A stretch of DNA of 64,000 bases from Rachicladosporium sp. CCFEE 5018. Taxonomy: Eukaryota; Ascomycota; Dothideomycetes; Cladosporiales; Cladosporiaceae. This document shows positions 1-10,293 of the stretch, piece by piece; within the stretch, counting starts at the first letter, position 1; every line of letters begins with the position of its first letter. Where the stretch lies: the NCBI GenBank assembly GCA_002077045.2, contig KZ111189.1, positions 64,389-128,388 of the forward strand, read 5' to 3'. The position numbers and the translations under genes are program-made. The notes under the pieces were generated by a model. It was not told the origin of the DNA. It did no database searches and worked only from the letters and a program-made list of their open reading frames with translations.

Positions 1-1008
1 GGTTGAGGGCGAGAAGTATGCTTCCAGCGCGGGTATGCCGTCCAGCTCCTCTTCGACTCGCTCCTTGGCATCCAGCTGTTCTTGCTCCAGGTTTGGGCAA
101 TTCCTTAGTTCTTCCAGAAGTTCGGGAGCGCATTGACATATCCAAATCCACGTATTCACTATTGCATCATTCTGGAAAATCGTTCTCATCTTGTCGGCTC
201 CCAAGATTATAAGGCGGCCAACGCCAATGAAGGTCGCTGACCACGGACCGTACACCGCTGTATTCTCCATGAAATCTTCGCGTACCCCGGTCGTGGTCTC
301 AAGAAAGATATCCCAGTCGGACTGAACATGCACAGTCAAGACCTTCAATTGCGGGTATTGGACTTTGATCTCGGTCGCGATTTTGATGAATGGATAAGGA
401 TTCAGACAGATAGGCGTGCGCTCATCGTCGTCCTTCGTCCATCCCTCACGTGTCGGCACCAGATGCAATTGCCGGTACTTGGTCATCAAAGACGTGCAAG
501 GCACGTATTGAGGCGCCAGAGCTAGCTTCAATCCACCGCTGGGTAAATCGGGATCGACCAGACCTAGGAATCTGTTCTGGACGAATAGTGCGTCGCAGGC
601 TTCGTGGTAGGTGGCTTTATTGACGAGTAGTAGCGCGACCTCGATCCAGCGAGACTTGAAAACAGGTGTGGGAGGCGGATGCTCCATCATGACCGACTCA
701 ACGCATGCTGTACGAAAGTCCTCGCGCGCAGCTATGTGACGCCGACGTTGCCATAGGTTGCAGTCGCTTCGATAGCGTTCCCTATCGAATGCTACGGGAA
801 GCCAGTAGGGCTCAGTGTTGAAGGCGCTCAGGTCTCGAAATGGAGGTGGATCGCTTGGAGCATAGCATAGCGTGCCTTTGTGTGTGAAATAGTATTGAAA
901 GATGTTGGCACGAAGCTCTGGTGGCAGCTTGTCGGAGAACAGCGCCATGCCGGTGCAGGGCGCCGCTGTCGCCCGTCTCGTTGAGTCTACGAGGCGTGTT
1001 GATCTCAT
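1..1008 (-). CDS. F-box/2EXR-like hypothetical protein, C-terminus off the window
   Basis: An uninterrupted minus-strand frame of 336 codons runs off the left edge, so the C-terminus is missing. The first ATG is at 1008, just after an in-frame TAG. A second ATG at 948 begins MALFSDKLPPELRANIFQYY. That LPPELR segment followed by aromatic residues resembles the short N-terminal motif of fungal F-box and 2EXR-type proteins, which are commonly ubiquitin-ligase adaptors or of unknown role. The rest is a mixed charged and hydrophobic sequence with several Trp residues and no signal peptide or membrane segment. I recognise no catalytic motif. No intron is needed in the visible part. Which ATG is used is undecided. 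The F-box assignment rests only on the first 20 residues or so and is tentative. Confidence 0.6.
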   Translation of the reverse strand, partial: MRSTRLVDSTRRATAAPCTGMALFSDKLPPELRANIFQYYFTHKGTLCYAPSDPPPFRDLSAFNTEPYWLPVAFDRERYRSDCNLWQRRRHIAAREDFRTACVESVMMEHPPPTPVFKSRWIEVALLLVNKATYHEACDALFVQNRFLGLVDPDLPSGGLKLALAPQYVPCTSLMTKYRQLHLVPTREGWTKDDDERTPICLNPYPFIKIATEIKVQYPQLKVLTVHVQSDWDIFLETTTGVREDFMENTAVYGPWSATFIGVGRLIILGADKMRTIFQNDAIVNTWIWICQCAPELLEELRNCPNLEQEQLDAKERVEEELDGIPALEAYFSPST

Positions 1009-1388
1009 AGTCGCGGTCACCTAATGCTGCAGGCCTCGTAAGCGTAGGGGCGTTTGGTAACTTGAGAGCAATGTGCAGATAGAGTAGTCGAGTGGAGTAG
1101 GGAGTCAAACATACGTCGTATTTCCTGGCTCCGTGCGGACCCGCCGACGCGGTTCAGAGGCGCGTTGTTGGCTGGCAGGTGCGATTACAGCATGCTTGGG
1201 AAGGAGCGAACCAACACTGCCGAGCGGCGACTTGGCTACGCATCTCTCATTGCATCGTTTCCGCTGGCAGAGCACATTTAAGCTCATAGTATTTCCGCTC
1301 TAGCGATTCCGTCAACAATGCTTCCGATCCTACCCTCAGCGCCCATGCTTCTAGTATACACCTGTCCAATGCTCTTACTCACAATCAA
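1009..1388. other. Intergenic, nothing recognised
   Basis: This 380 bp stretch lies between the start of the partial F-box-like gene and the stop codon of TPS2. It should contain the promoter of the former and the 3' UTR of the latter. I see no further gene or RNA. Confidence 0.5.
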
Positions 1389-4384
1389 TCATGCCCGTGT
1401 GTCCGAGATCTCGGCATCAACCACTGACACCGCACCAGCGTTACCCGCATCCGTCGATCCGTTCAGTAAAGCAATCGCAGAGATCACATCCGAGGGCTCT
1501 AGCAGATGCCAAGTGGCAATCGTCTGCTTCGAGCTAGCGCCGACAGTACAGGCGAAGATGTTCTCCTCCTGAAGTGATGAAGCTCGCAGTGAGCGGAACA
1601 TGTCTGCGGAATCAAGTCAGCACAGAAGCTCACTAGAGACGTCACAACTGAGGATGACTGACCTTCGTCTGTGAAGTCATCCCCCAAGCACAAGACAAAA
1701 TCCGGTTCCTTGCCCTTTCCACTTCCATACTCCCCGATCAACCTCTTCGCAATTTCCCCCTTGTTCACAAATCTTGGCCGTACCTCCAGGTTAGCCTTCC
1801 CTGGCATGACCTCAACCTCGAACTCCCGACACACTGTAGCCTCAAGCTCCTTCTGACACTGCTGCGCTTGAAAGGCTCCGTACTCCGGGTCTGCGCGCCG
1901 ATAATGCCAAGTGATTGCAATTTTCTTGCGCTCGATAAAGCTGCCTTGCGTACGCTCAGAGTACTGCGAGAAAATCTTAATCACTGCAGCTTGCCAGTTC
2001 TCCATGTCCATACTCTCAGTCAGATTCATCCAATTGCTTGAGCTTGGATTCCGCATGAACGAGCCATGCTCGGCGCTGAGCCCGAGCTCCGATATTGAGC
2101 CCATCCATTCGTCGAGGAAAGCTTGATCGCGGCCGGAGATAATCCAGACTGCATTCCTGGGATCTGACGAGAGTGTCTTGAGATTGCGAGTGACTTTGTC
2201 TGAAGGGATGGCGGCTTCAGGATCACCTACGATGGGCGTGAGGGTACCGTCGTAGTCAAACATGAAGAGGCGGCGTGACGCCTTGCGGTAGCGTGAGAGC
2301 ATCTGAGCACGGTCTAGCGCAGGCGTTGCTTTGGACTGATCATGCTTAGTGAGGTTCGTGAGCAGACGTCTGAGGAAAGACTTTGTCCAAGATTGCACTG
2401 TGTTCTTGGTGACATAGTCGAAATTCTCCTGATGGATCTCGGTCTTGATATCCGCGGGCATCGATAAGGCGGCATTGATGGCCTCTGCAGTGCCTCCGAG
2501 ATCCCAGGGGTTGATATGCATGGTATTACCAAGACTACCCGCCGTGCCTGAGAATTCAGAGATGATGAGAGGGCCATGATTGTCTCGCTGAGCGCAGATG
2601 TACTCTAGGGCTGTAGTATTCATGCCGTCGCGCACACTCGTGATGAGCCCAACGTCCGCGACTCGCAGCAGTGCGAAGTACTCCTCTTTCGAGAGATACT
2701 GTGGGTAATGCTGCACAGGCGTGAAGCTGAGCGATCCGTAGTTACCATTGATCCTTGCAACGAGATCGCTGATCTTATTCGCGGTCTTATCGGACTTCTC
2801 CACGCGATCCTCTATGCTCGTCGGACTGGTGACTTGGATCAGAACCACCTTGTCGCGCCACTGCGGATGTCGGTCAAGGAAGATCTCGAAAGCTTGTAGT
2901 TTCTGCGCCACGCCTCGAACGGTGTCTAGGCGGTCGCGGCCAACGATAATCTTCTTACCCGCATACTGCTCGCGAATAGCTTGTACCTTCTCATCTACAC
3001 CCTGCAACTCGAATGCTGCTTTAAGCGTAGACTCAGCGTTGATGCCGATCGGAAAGACGTCCACTGCAACGTGTGCTCCATATGCGTCGACACCAGCTTG
3101 TGAAGAGTCGAAACCCAGTATGCGAGTACAGCAAGAAGAGAAATGCCGTGAATAGCTGTACGCTTGGAAGCCAATCATATTAGCTCCGAGCACGCCTTCG
3201 AGTATTTCCTTCCGCCGACTCAGACAGCGATAGAATTCGCTGCTTGGAAATGGCACATGCAGAAAGAAGCCGATGTAGATGTTGGGTAGACGCTGCCTGA
3301 GCAGGCTGGGTAGTAAAAGTAGGTGATAGTCATGTATCAAAACGACGTCGCCGGGCTTGTATACACTCATGATCCTATCAGCGAACGCCTTATTCATGCG
3401 GTAGTATGTCGTCCAGGCCTTGCGGACCTCGCGACCATCGGTAGGCTCGTTCTGCTTATAGTGGAAAAGCGGAAACAGCTCGTGCTCGCCATATCTCCGC
3501 CACTTCTTTTGATCTCTGAATGTAGCAACGCGGTCGTCGCTCATCTCATCCCACAGCCAGACAGGTGCGACTCGACCGCCGTGATCGTGTTCCAATTGTC
3601 TCTCCAATCGCTGTCTGTCGGCCTCGGGAATCTTCACATCAGTGAGATCATGTGGCTGCGCTGGCTTTGCATTCTTGTCCACGGGTATGGGCGCGGATGC
3701 CTTGTTGAAGGGGACACCGTTTCTGGGTCCACCCGCAGACCTAGCCATGTCGATCTCACCAGTCCATCCGACCAGCGTGTGATTCCACGGAGACTCCGGC
3801 CCAGACAAGTACGAAAACGAGTCGAACAATGCTGAAGTTCCTCTCCGAGCATCGAGCTCCCAGTCAGCGCCGGGAGCATAGGCGATCTTGTAAGGGACGC
3901 AGAAGGTAGCGCTGATCACATGCCCGCTCAACTTAAGATCAGGATGCGACTTGCGCGGATCGATCTCAGCAAGGTCATTCCCATTCGGTCGTCCAGTGGT
4001 CAGACTCAGCCTCCTGAGTAAGTCCTCTCCGTTCTTGGCACCTGCCGCGGCCTCAGTCGCCGAACTTGGTCGACGTTCCTTAGGGAGTCCACTAGAGTGG
4101 GAAGAGTGAAATGAGCTGGCGGCCCATGGAGGAACGTGGTTGCCTGATTGTGACGTACTCGCTCCATTGTGATCCGAAGAGCTCTGGCGTCGATCGAAAG
4201 CATCCCAGTCCGTTACGCCTGGGGTGACGGGAACAGAAGTGACTTCTTCCGACAATGCTGGATGGCCAGACTGGATCCGTTCCAATGCTGGCAGTGGAGG
4301 GCCATCTGCGTCTACATCTTCCCTGCTGGCCATCTGCTTACTACGCCTGGCCTCGAAGTAGTCTGCGTCGCTATCGTACTGCAT
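1389..4384 (-). CDS. tps2: Trehalose-6-phosphate phosphatase (TPS2-type, GT20 + HAD)
   Basis: Two exons, 4384-1663 and 1603-1389, give 978 aa. The intron has donor GTCAGT and acceptor CGCAG, and it restores the HAD motif GDDFTDEDMF across the junction. The N-terminal ~130 residues are Ser-rich and disordered. A GT20 trehalose-phosphate synthase-like domain follows (residues ~150-650, with GRDRLDTVRGVAQKLQA near 481). Then comes a HAD phosphatase domain with intact DYDGTLTPI near residue 708 and the closing GDDFTDE near 901. The two-domain order and length match the yeast Tps2 class, which removes phosphate from trehalose 6-phosphate in the cytosolic trehalose synthase complex. In that class the GT20 part is usually non-catalytic. 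Trehalose protects against heat, drought and osmotic stress. The gene is divergent from the PYM gene across a ~550 bp spacer. The ATG at 4384 begins a plausible disordered N-terminus. Confidence 0.93.
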
Positions 4385-4941
4385 AGCTGTTAGTTATTAC
4401 ACCAATGGCTGTGAACAATGCGAGTTGAAGGGACTTCGGGGAGATATGGTGGCAGGCATATCATCCCCAATGTGATTGCTGTCGAGGCACAAACTTCAAC
4501 ATGATTGGCACTTACATGACCATTCGCTGTGCAACGAAAACGTCACGCGTTGATGTTCAAGTGCACTGCGGGATCTACCCGAGATTTGCTGGGTGGGGCT
4601 TGAGGTTGGCATTCAATGGCGACTCTTATTGTATTGTATGCAATATTTCGATCTATTATAGTGTATCATAGGCAGCAGAAAGCGGAGCAGATGCGTCAAA
4701 AGCGTAGGAGTAGACAATGCGTCTCTCTCTCGAAGCGTCCATGCCTTGAAGGAGTACGGCAAAGTTTACGTGGCGGACGAGCTCGTGAGGCAGGCGCGCT
4801 TGTGGCTTACGCTACTTTTACAAACATTTGAATGATCACCCGTACAACGACACCTCCCATCCTCGGTATGACATAGCAAGAAGGTCGCACAGCTGTGTGT
4901 CTGACATATCTTTGCGTATGGCCATTGCCGATCCAGTGACC
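4385..4941. other. Divergent promoter region, TPS2 / PYM
   Basis: This 557 bp spacer separates two outward-facing genes and must hold both promoters. In-frame ATGs at 4828 and 4918 lie upstream of the preferred PYM start, so part could be coding if an earlier start is used. I saw no clear stress-response element cluster. Confidence 0.5.
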
Positions 4942-5529
4942 ATGCCGTCCAAGTCGGATGACTCGACGCGATCAGGTATCAAAAAGCTGGCCACAGGCGA
5001 GGCAGTCATCCCATCATCAACGCGGCCCGATGGCTCAGTGCGCAAGGAGATCAAAGTGAAGCCTGGATATAAGCCGCCTGAGGATGTTGAAGTCTACAAG
5101 AATCGCACTTCGGCGGCATGGCAAAACCGTGGGAAGGGAGGCGTGCCTGGTGCGGAGGGGCTTGAGTCTTCCAATGCACTAAATGCCTCAGCCGCTGCCA
5201 ATAAGAACGCGAAGAGGCGAGAGGCAAGGAAGAAGGCTGCTGCCAACGGAGATGGTGTTGAGGAAGATGATCCGGTAGAAAACGGGGCCAATGGCAAAGT
5301 CCAGGAGCCCGTACCAGAGCCTCTCGACCCCGAGGTAGAGAAGGCTAAGGAGGCAAGAAAGCTGGCAAAGAAGCTACGGCAGGCGAAAGAGTTGAAGAGT
5401 AAGAAGGAAGGTGGCGACAGCTTGCTCCCTGAGCAGTTCGACAAAGTCATCAAGATCAACGAGCTTGTACGGCAACTGGACGCACTCGGCTTTGACACTG
5501 AAGGCGAGAAGAAGGCTACAGACGGTTGA
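4942..5529 (+). CDS. PYM-like Mago/Y14-binding protein (exon-junction complex recycling)
   Basis: The single-exon product is 195 aa from the ATG at 4942. The N-terminal segment (residues ~13-45) contains IPSSTRPDGSVRKEIKVKPG followed by YKPPEDVEVYKNR. This matches the Mago-binding domain of PYM/WIBG, whose consensus has a similar IPAS-RPDGTWRK pattern, and is the main evidence. PYM proteins bind the Mago-Y14 heterodimer and dismantle exon-junction complexes at the ribosome. The C-terminal half is Lys/Glu-rich and probably coiled coil, ending in a hydrophobic segment VRQLDALGF, as in family members. In-frame ATGs at 4828 and 4918 would add up to 38 residues. I prefer 4942 because relatives begin only a few residues before the domain. 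The gene converges on its downstream neighbour with only 25 bp between stop codons, so the 3' UTRs probably overlap. Confidence 0.85.
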   Translation: MPSKSDDSTRSGIKKLATGEAVIPSSTRPDGSVRKEIKVKPGYKPPEDVEVYKNRTSAAWQNRGKGGVPGAEGLESSNALNASAAANKNAKRREARKKAAANGDGVEEDDPVENGANGKVQEPVPEPLDPEVEKAKEARKLAKKLRQAKELKSKKEGGDSLLPEQFDKVIKINELVRQLDALGFDTEGEKKATDG

Positions 5530-5554
5530 AGCGGTCGCTCCTGCCCGCACCTCA

Positions 5555-6230
5555 TTATCGTACCACGACTGAGACTACCATCCCTCGAACCCGTATCGTC
5601 TCATAGAGACCATACTCCGTCTCCACACGGAAGTGCAGATCGTCTACCTGCACATCGACTTCCACTGGTGGCGGGGGTGCTGGAGTCTGTACAATCGCCG
5701 GCGCCTTCGATCCCTTCCGACCAAACCAGGACCCTTTCTGCCCTGGCGCAGCAGGTCGTGGAGGCAGCGCGACCTCCAGTTGCGCGCGCGAAACGCCATC
5801 GGACACTTCATTGTACAACTGCGTTCGCAGCTCGGCCAGAGCCTCCGCCTGTGACCAGAACTGTATGCTGTATTGCTGGCCTTCGAATTGGATGACGACG
5901 GGAGCTTCATTGTCCGGAAAGCCGACTAACGTGCCAGTCCGCGTTGCATCTGGACAGTGTCAGTAGTTGTTCAATACAGCGTCTTCGACACTACATACCT
6001 TGATCCGACGGCAGCATTGCTAGGATAGTCCTCGACAGGCCCTGCATTGCCCGAGCTCTGACGTGCTCGGTAATTTGGCACACTACCTGTGCGACATGCT
6101 GCGATCTCGACAGACCGACCTGCGCCCTGATATTCCAGACATTTGCGCGCTCCTTATCATTTGCGTGCTTCTTGATCGAGTTTGTGTGTGCAACTTCCAG
6201 GCCTTCGTCGTAAGGAGGTGGGTCGTCCAT
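5555..6230 (-). CDS. Conserved-looking hypothetical protein, 208 aa
   Basis: Two exons, 6230-5999 and 5949-5555, are joined by a GTATGT...CAG intron that keeps the frame (GATCAAG/ATGCAACG). The start MDDPPPYDEGLEVA is a Pro-rich acidic N-terminus of the PPxY type. A central helical segment follows with many Arg, Gln and His residues. The second exon has a short hydrophobic strand-like stretch (GTLVGFPDNEAPVVIQFEGQ) and then QYSIQFWSQAEALAE. The tail contains Pro-rich and basic sequence. I see no signal peptide, membrane helix or catalytic motif, and I do not recognise the family. A PPPY motif can recruit WW-domain proteins such as Rsp5-type ubiquitin ligases, but that is inference only. The gene is convergent with the PYM gene. 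The exon structure is well supported; the function is unknown. Confidence 0.7.
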
Positions 6231-7168
6231 GGCGATGTAAGGCGATGTGGGACAAGGGCACAATGTAGTAAGTGTGTGCGTGTGGTGGCACTCACATTCG
6301 CGTCCATCCAATGTTCCAGCCCGAGGAATGAGGCTGGGCAGTTCGTGATAGCAGATGAGCGCCAGAAAGAGCAAAAGGTCAGAAGCTTCGGCCTTGCATA
6401 CTTCTGGATTGACGCTGTGTCACGTTTGGGTGCCATGCTTTGACTGAGGCAGACAGTCGGGCATCTTCACATGCCATGTCGCAGCACTTCTCTACAACGA
6501 ACCGTGCACTGACCGGTGGTCAACACAGCCACGACAGCTTTCACACTTCGCCCGGGACGAAGGAGTCGCTAAGCCGGATTCGGCATTTGACGCCAAGCCG
6601 TCGTCAGATATCCTCTGGCTAACAAGCGATACATGCCGCATTGCCGCGAAATCGCGCTCACGAGACCATGAGGCATCATACTTCCACCATCGGGCGAGTG
6701 TCAAATGGTCAAAAGCGTCAATCCTTCGCTGCCGAAGCACGCCGAAACTCGGTTGCTCACACACTTCGCTGAGCCGTATACGAGAGGCCACTCTGCCACG
6801 CCCATGACATAGCCTCGTGGATGCCACATTGCGCATCGTGGCATTGGGTGAGTCTCTATGCCGGAATGCCAACGTAGAAACATTGTTGCCTCGTGACCTG
6901 ATAGAGCCACTGAGCATGAGGGAATAGCAAAGCTTCGCTGTCTGACTGCGCACAAGGCTGAGGGCTTGTCAGAAACCTCCTTGCAGCCCATTGCGTATAT
7001 ATGGTAGTACAGTGTCATCTCCTACTTGCGTTCCTGAGTCCATCTGTACTGTCCATTTGCTTGTCGATCACAGCCTCCTTCTTTTCTAAGTGTAATACAT
7101 CACTCCAACAGTGCTTCTACAAAGCACAGCTCCCAACACAATCGAATCACCGCTACAACATCGCCGCT
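6231..7168. other. Divergent intergenic region
   Basis: This 938 bp spacer separates the small unknown gene from flotillin and should hold both promoters. A 153-codon minus frame at 6492-6953 has no family resemblance and looks like a chance frame. The 150 bp before the flotillin ATG are pyrimidine-rich, as in a fungal 5' leader. Confidence 0.45.
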
Positions 7169-8799
7169 ATGTGGTTCCAGGTCTCCGAGCCCAACTCGTA
7201 CCTCGCCGTCACTGGCGCAGGGATCGACAAGGTCAAGATCGTGAAGAAGGCGTTGATCTTGCCGTTCCAGAAGGCATGCAGGACTCCCACCATGACCTCC
7301 TCTCAGTTACAATGTATCTGACTTCACTCCGCAGGTCGCCAAGATCAGCATCACTCCTTTCGACTTCAGCATGGCTCTTCAAGCCATGACCTCAGAGAAA
7401 CTGCAGTTCTCCCTCCCCGCAGTCTTCACCATCGGCCCTCTCGATGAAGTCTCGGCGCTCGAGAAGTACGCTGTGCTCCTTACAGGCGATTCCGACGGCC
7501 AACTCAAGTCGACCACCAAATCTGGCAGCATTGGCACCGGTCGCAACCACGTCCAAGATATCGTCAAGGGCATCATTGAGGGTGAAACTCGTTCGATCGT
7601 CTCGAATATGACGATGGAGGAGCTATTCAACAATCGCCGACTGTTCAAGACTCAGGTCATCGAGTGTGTGCAGAAAGAACTCGATCAATTCGGTCTGAGG
7701 ATCTACAACGCCAACGTGAAGGAACTCCAGGATCTCGGCGACTCGAGGTACTTCGAGAGCTTGTCGCGGAAAGCTCACGAGGGTGCACAGAGCCAGGCTC
7801 AAGTCGATGTCGCTAATGCACGAATGATCGGGCAAGTCGGTGAGGCCGAGAAGCAGGGCGAGACGAAGCAGCGGATTGCAAAGGTCAATGCGCAGACTGC
7901 TGTGCTCGAGACGGAGAGGAAGGTTGAGAAGGCTGTCGCAGGTATGTTGTGTACCGTATAAGCGGTGAGGCACAGCTGACATGACCGCAGACCAGAAGCT
8001 CAAGACCAAGGAGATCCAGATTCAACGTGAGCTGAATCTCGCACAAATCGCCGCCGAGCGCGCCGCACAACAGACAGTAAGCACTTCTATATTCTTCCGC
8101 TGTCCTACAGACCACTGACACAACACCCAGGACGCCGAGCTCCAACGCGGCGTCGAAGAGAAGCGCGCCGGCATGGAACTCGAACGCCTCCGCGCCACAA
8201 CCGTCACCCAAGCCAAGATCGCCCGCGAATCCGCCGAGCAGAAAGCCCTAGCAGACTACCTAAGCAACACCAAAAAAACCGACGCAGCCCTCTACCAGCA
8301 ACGCGCCGAAGCCGACGCAGTCGCCTACCGCGGAACCAAAGACGCCGAAGTCGCCGCCCTCCTCAAAGAGCGCGACGCCCAAGCAAACTACATCGTCAAG
8401 CAGAAAGAAGCCGCCGGTATAGCCGAGACGGCGAAAGCGTACGGCGAGCTCGCCAAGGTGTTGGGTGGCCCGCAAGGGCTAATGCAGTACTTGATGCTGC
8501 AGAATAACACTTATGAGAAGTTGGCAAATGCTAATGCCAAGGCTATTAATGGACTGCAGCCGAAGATTAATGTGTGGAATACTGGGGCTGCGGGGGCGGA
8601 GGGGGTGGATTCTATGGCGCCGATTAGGAATCTGTTTCAGACTTTGCCGCCGCTTTTGAGTACTATTCAGGATCAGACTGGGATGCAGCCGCCTAGTTGG
8701 CTGGCGAGGATGGGTGGGGAGGAGGGGGTCAATGGGATGAGTCAGCAGGAGAAGGTTAGGGCGAAGCAGGAGGCGTTGATGAATGGGAATGGGCATTGA
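7169..8799 (+). CDS. floA: Flotillin-like SPFH membrane-microdomain scaffold
   Basis: Four exons, 7169-7273, 7335-7941, 7991-8076 and 8131-8799, give 488 aa. The N-terminus MWFQVSEPNSYLAVTGAGID and the following LPFQK/VAKISITPFDF match flotillins. The SPFH/band-7 domain covers residues ~1-200. A long Ala/Glu/Lys/Arg-rich coiled coil with repeated Glu-Ala motifs follows to ~350, and then a Gly-rich tail. Flotillins are hairpin-anchored, not membrane-spanning. They oligomerise at sterol-rich plasma-membrane domains, and in filamentous fungi they influence hyphal polarity and eisosome-like organisation. Introns 2 and 3 are ordinary GT-AG. The first (7274-7334) has a GC donor, the only solution that keeps the frame and the conserved QKVAKIS junction. 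Sense-strand third positions switch from C to G/T near 8450. Confidence 0.93.
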
Positions 8800-9149
8800 T
8801 GGAGAGGGAGTGCGAGCGGGAGATGCGCAGTCTTTTGACCTTGGAGGCCATTGTGGTTTGATTATACTCGGGTGGTGCAAGGGCGTTGATAGTATTGGTA
8901 ATGTCCTGAATCTAGCAAGTGCCACGACGCTGGTCACCTTCTCACTTGAAATCCAAGTCGCATGACGAGCATGGCCCTGACTCGCGATGCAGGTCTTTGC
9001 GAGTTCGTGGAGCTCTAGTGCATGTGTGAACCTATGACCAAACCTCGGGTCATGTGTGTCGTACGCAAAGTCCGCGCATTTTGAGCTGAGCGATGATATA
9101 TGTCCGGAGATGGAGCGCTCAGAGCGGTTCAGCTGCAATGACCGACTCC
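8800..9149. other. Convergent 3' spacer
   Basis: This 350 bp lies between the stops of flotillin and the LSM12-like gene, which converge. It holds their 3' UTRs; nothing else was recognised. Confidence 0.5.
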
Positions 9150-9940
9150 TCAACCGCCCTTTCGGGGTGCCGTAGCACTCTCCCGCTCCTTCAGCTTGCG
9201 CCTCTCACCCTCCAGGATCTGCTTCACGCGGGTCAAGATCGCAGATTTGTCCTTGGCGCTTCTGCAGTCCTCCGGTCGGTATGGAGGTGTGATAATCACG
9301 AATTCATGCACAATCATCTCGGCGTTGTGCCAGCGGATGGGGACGTTCCTACACGTGGTTAGTGTATATCAGCAGAACACACAGCGTAGAAGACCTACAC
9401 CCTGCGCAACGAGTCGTAGATCTCTTGCGCTTCCTTTGATACGCCCTTACCACGGTTGTCGTCTTCCTCTTTCAGCTTCCTGATGCGAGTCTCCTCACGC
9501 TCTTGGAGGCGTTTCGTGTCCACGGGCACTATGGCTGGCTGAGCAGTGGTGATAGACTGTGCGCCATCACCTGCCAAGCTCGTGATCTGGAAACTCTGTA
9601 TGCGCGACACCGGGACGATATGGTAGTCTCCTGGCTGGCTTGCAGCGTTTCCACTGCTAGTCCGCGTGTTCACCGCTAACAGATTCGTGATCGTGCATGC
9701 CGTGTATAGTGAGCCCTCCAGCATTTGTGAATGAGGTGCCGTGGTAGTGAGCTTGATGCTAGGTCGCTTGTCAGCAACTAATCTTCTGGACGTATGCTGT
9801 CCAACTTCAGCTCACCGAGCTCCAACAGCCTTGCTCAAAGCCTCAAGAGTATCCAACATTGGCGGCGCAGGAGGCGCGCTTCCAGTCCTCGGCGTGGCAA
9901 TCTTGCCAGCTGCGGAGTTGCGCTTGTTCGCGTCCGCCAT
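9150..9940 (-). CDS. lsm12: LSM12-like protein (Lsm-type + anticodon-binding-like domain)
   Basis: Three exons, 9940-9816, 9758-9399 and 9348-9150, give 227 aa. After a short Pro/Ala-rich N-terminus the protein reads VGARIKLTTTAPHSQMLEG and continues through a strand-rich region with NLLAVNTRT, as in the Lsm-like first domain of LSM12. The middle region is charged. The C-terminal exon carries NVPIRWHNAEMIVHEFVIIT and PPYRPEDC, matching the AD domain in which LSM12 relatives have a PCRW...I..PPY pattern, then a basic helix (RVKQILEGERRKLKE). Family members associate with ataxin-2/Pbp1 and poly(A) machinery in RNA granules; in animals LSM12 also binds NAADP. The donor of intron 2 (GTAGGT) lies two bases into a GTG codon, and reading past it gives an immediate stop. 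The gene is divergent from the PhzF gene. Confidence 0.85.
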
Positions 9941-10293
9941 CTTTCGAGTCTTCTACCCAAGTCTCAATGTACACTGCTACTTTCTCTTCCCCTACCACAC
10001 GCGCCTGATCTGCGCGACTATCGCAACATGGAAATGAAAGCCCGCGCTGTCGCTCGAGCTATCTGCGCAGCAGTGTGAGACGACAAGAAGGAATGTGAGA
10101 GCAGATCGAGGCCAAACGAATGTGCCGGGCGGCCTCTGATGTACAACACCGCAGGTATGCGTGGGTTGCGTGCGGAAAGCTGCCTCAGTCGGTCGTTTGA
10201 AGTCAAGGCGTGCACGGTCCCTCAAGAAATTGGACTGCATCACTCGCATCGATCTCACTATTTGCTCATTCACTTGGAAATCCGGCAGCGGTC
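9941..10293. other. Divergent promoter region, LSM12 / PhzF
   Basis: This 353 bp spacer sits between two outward-facing genes. An in-frame ATG at 10210 could extend the PhzF protein by 28 residues but adds no family-like sequence. Nothing else was recognised. Confidence 0.45.

Noticed and set aside
6492..6953. 153-codon minus frame between two divergent genes
   Set aside because: No domain and no codon bias. It lies where two promoters are expected.
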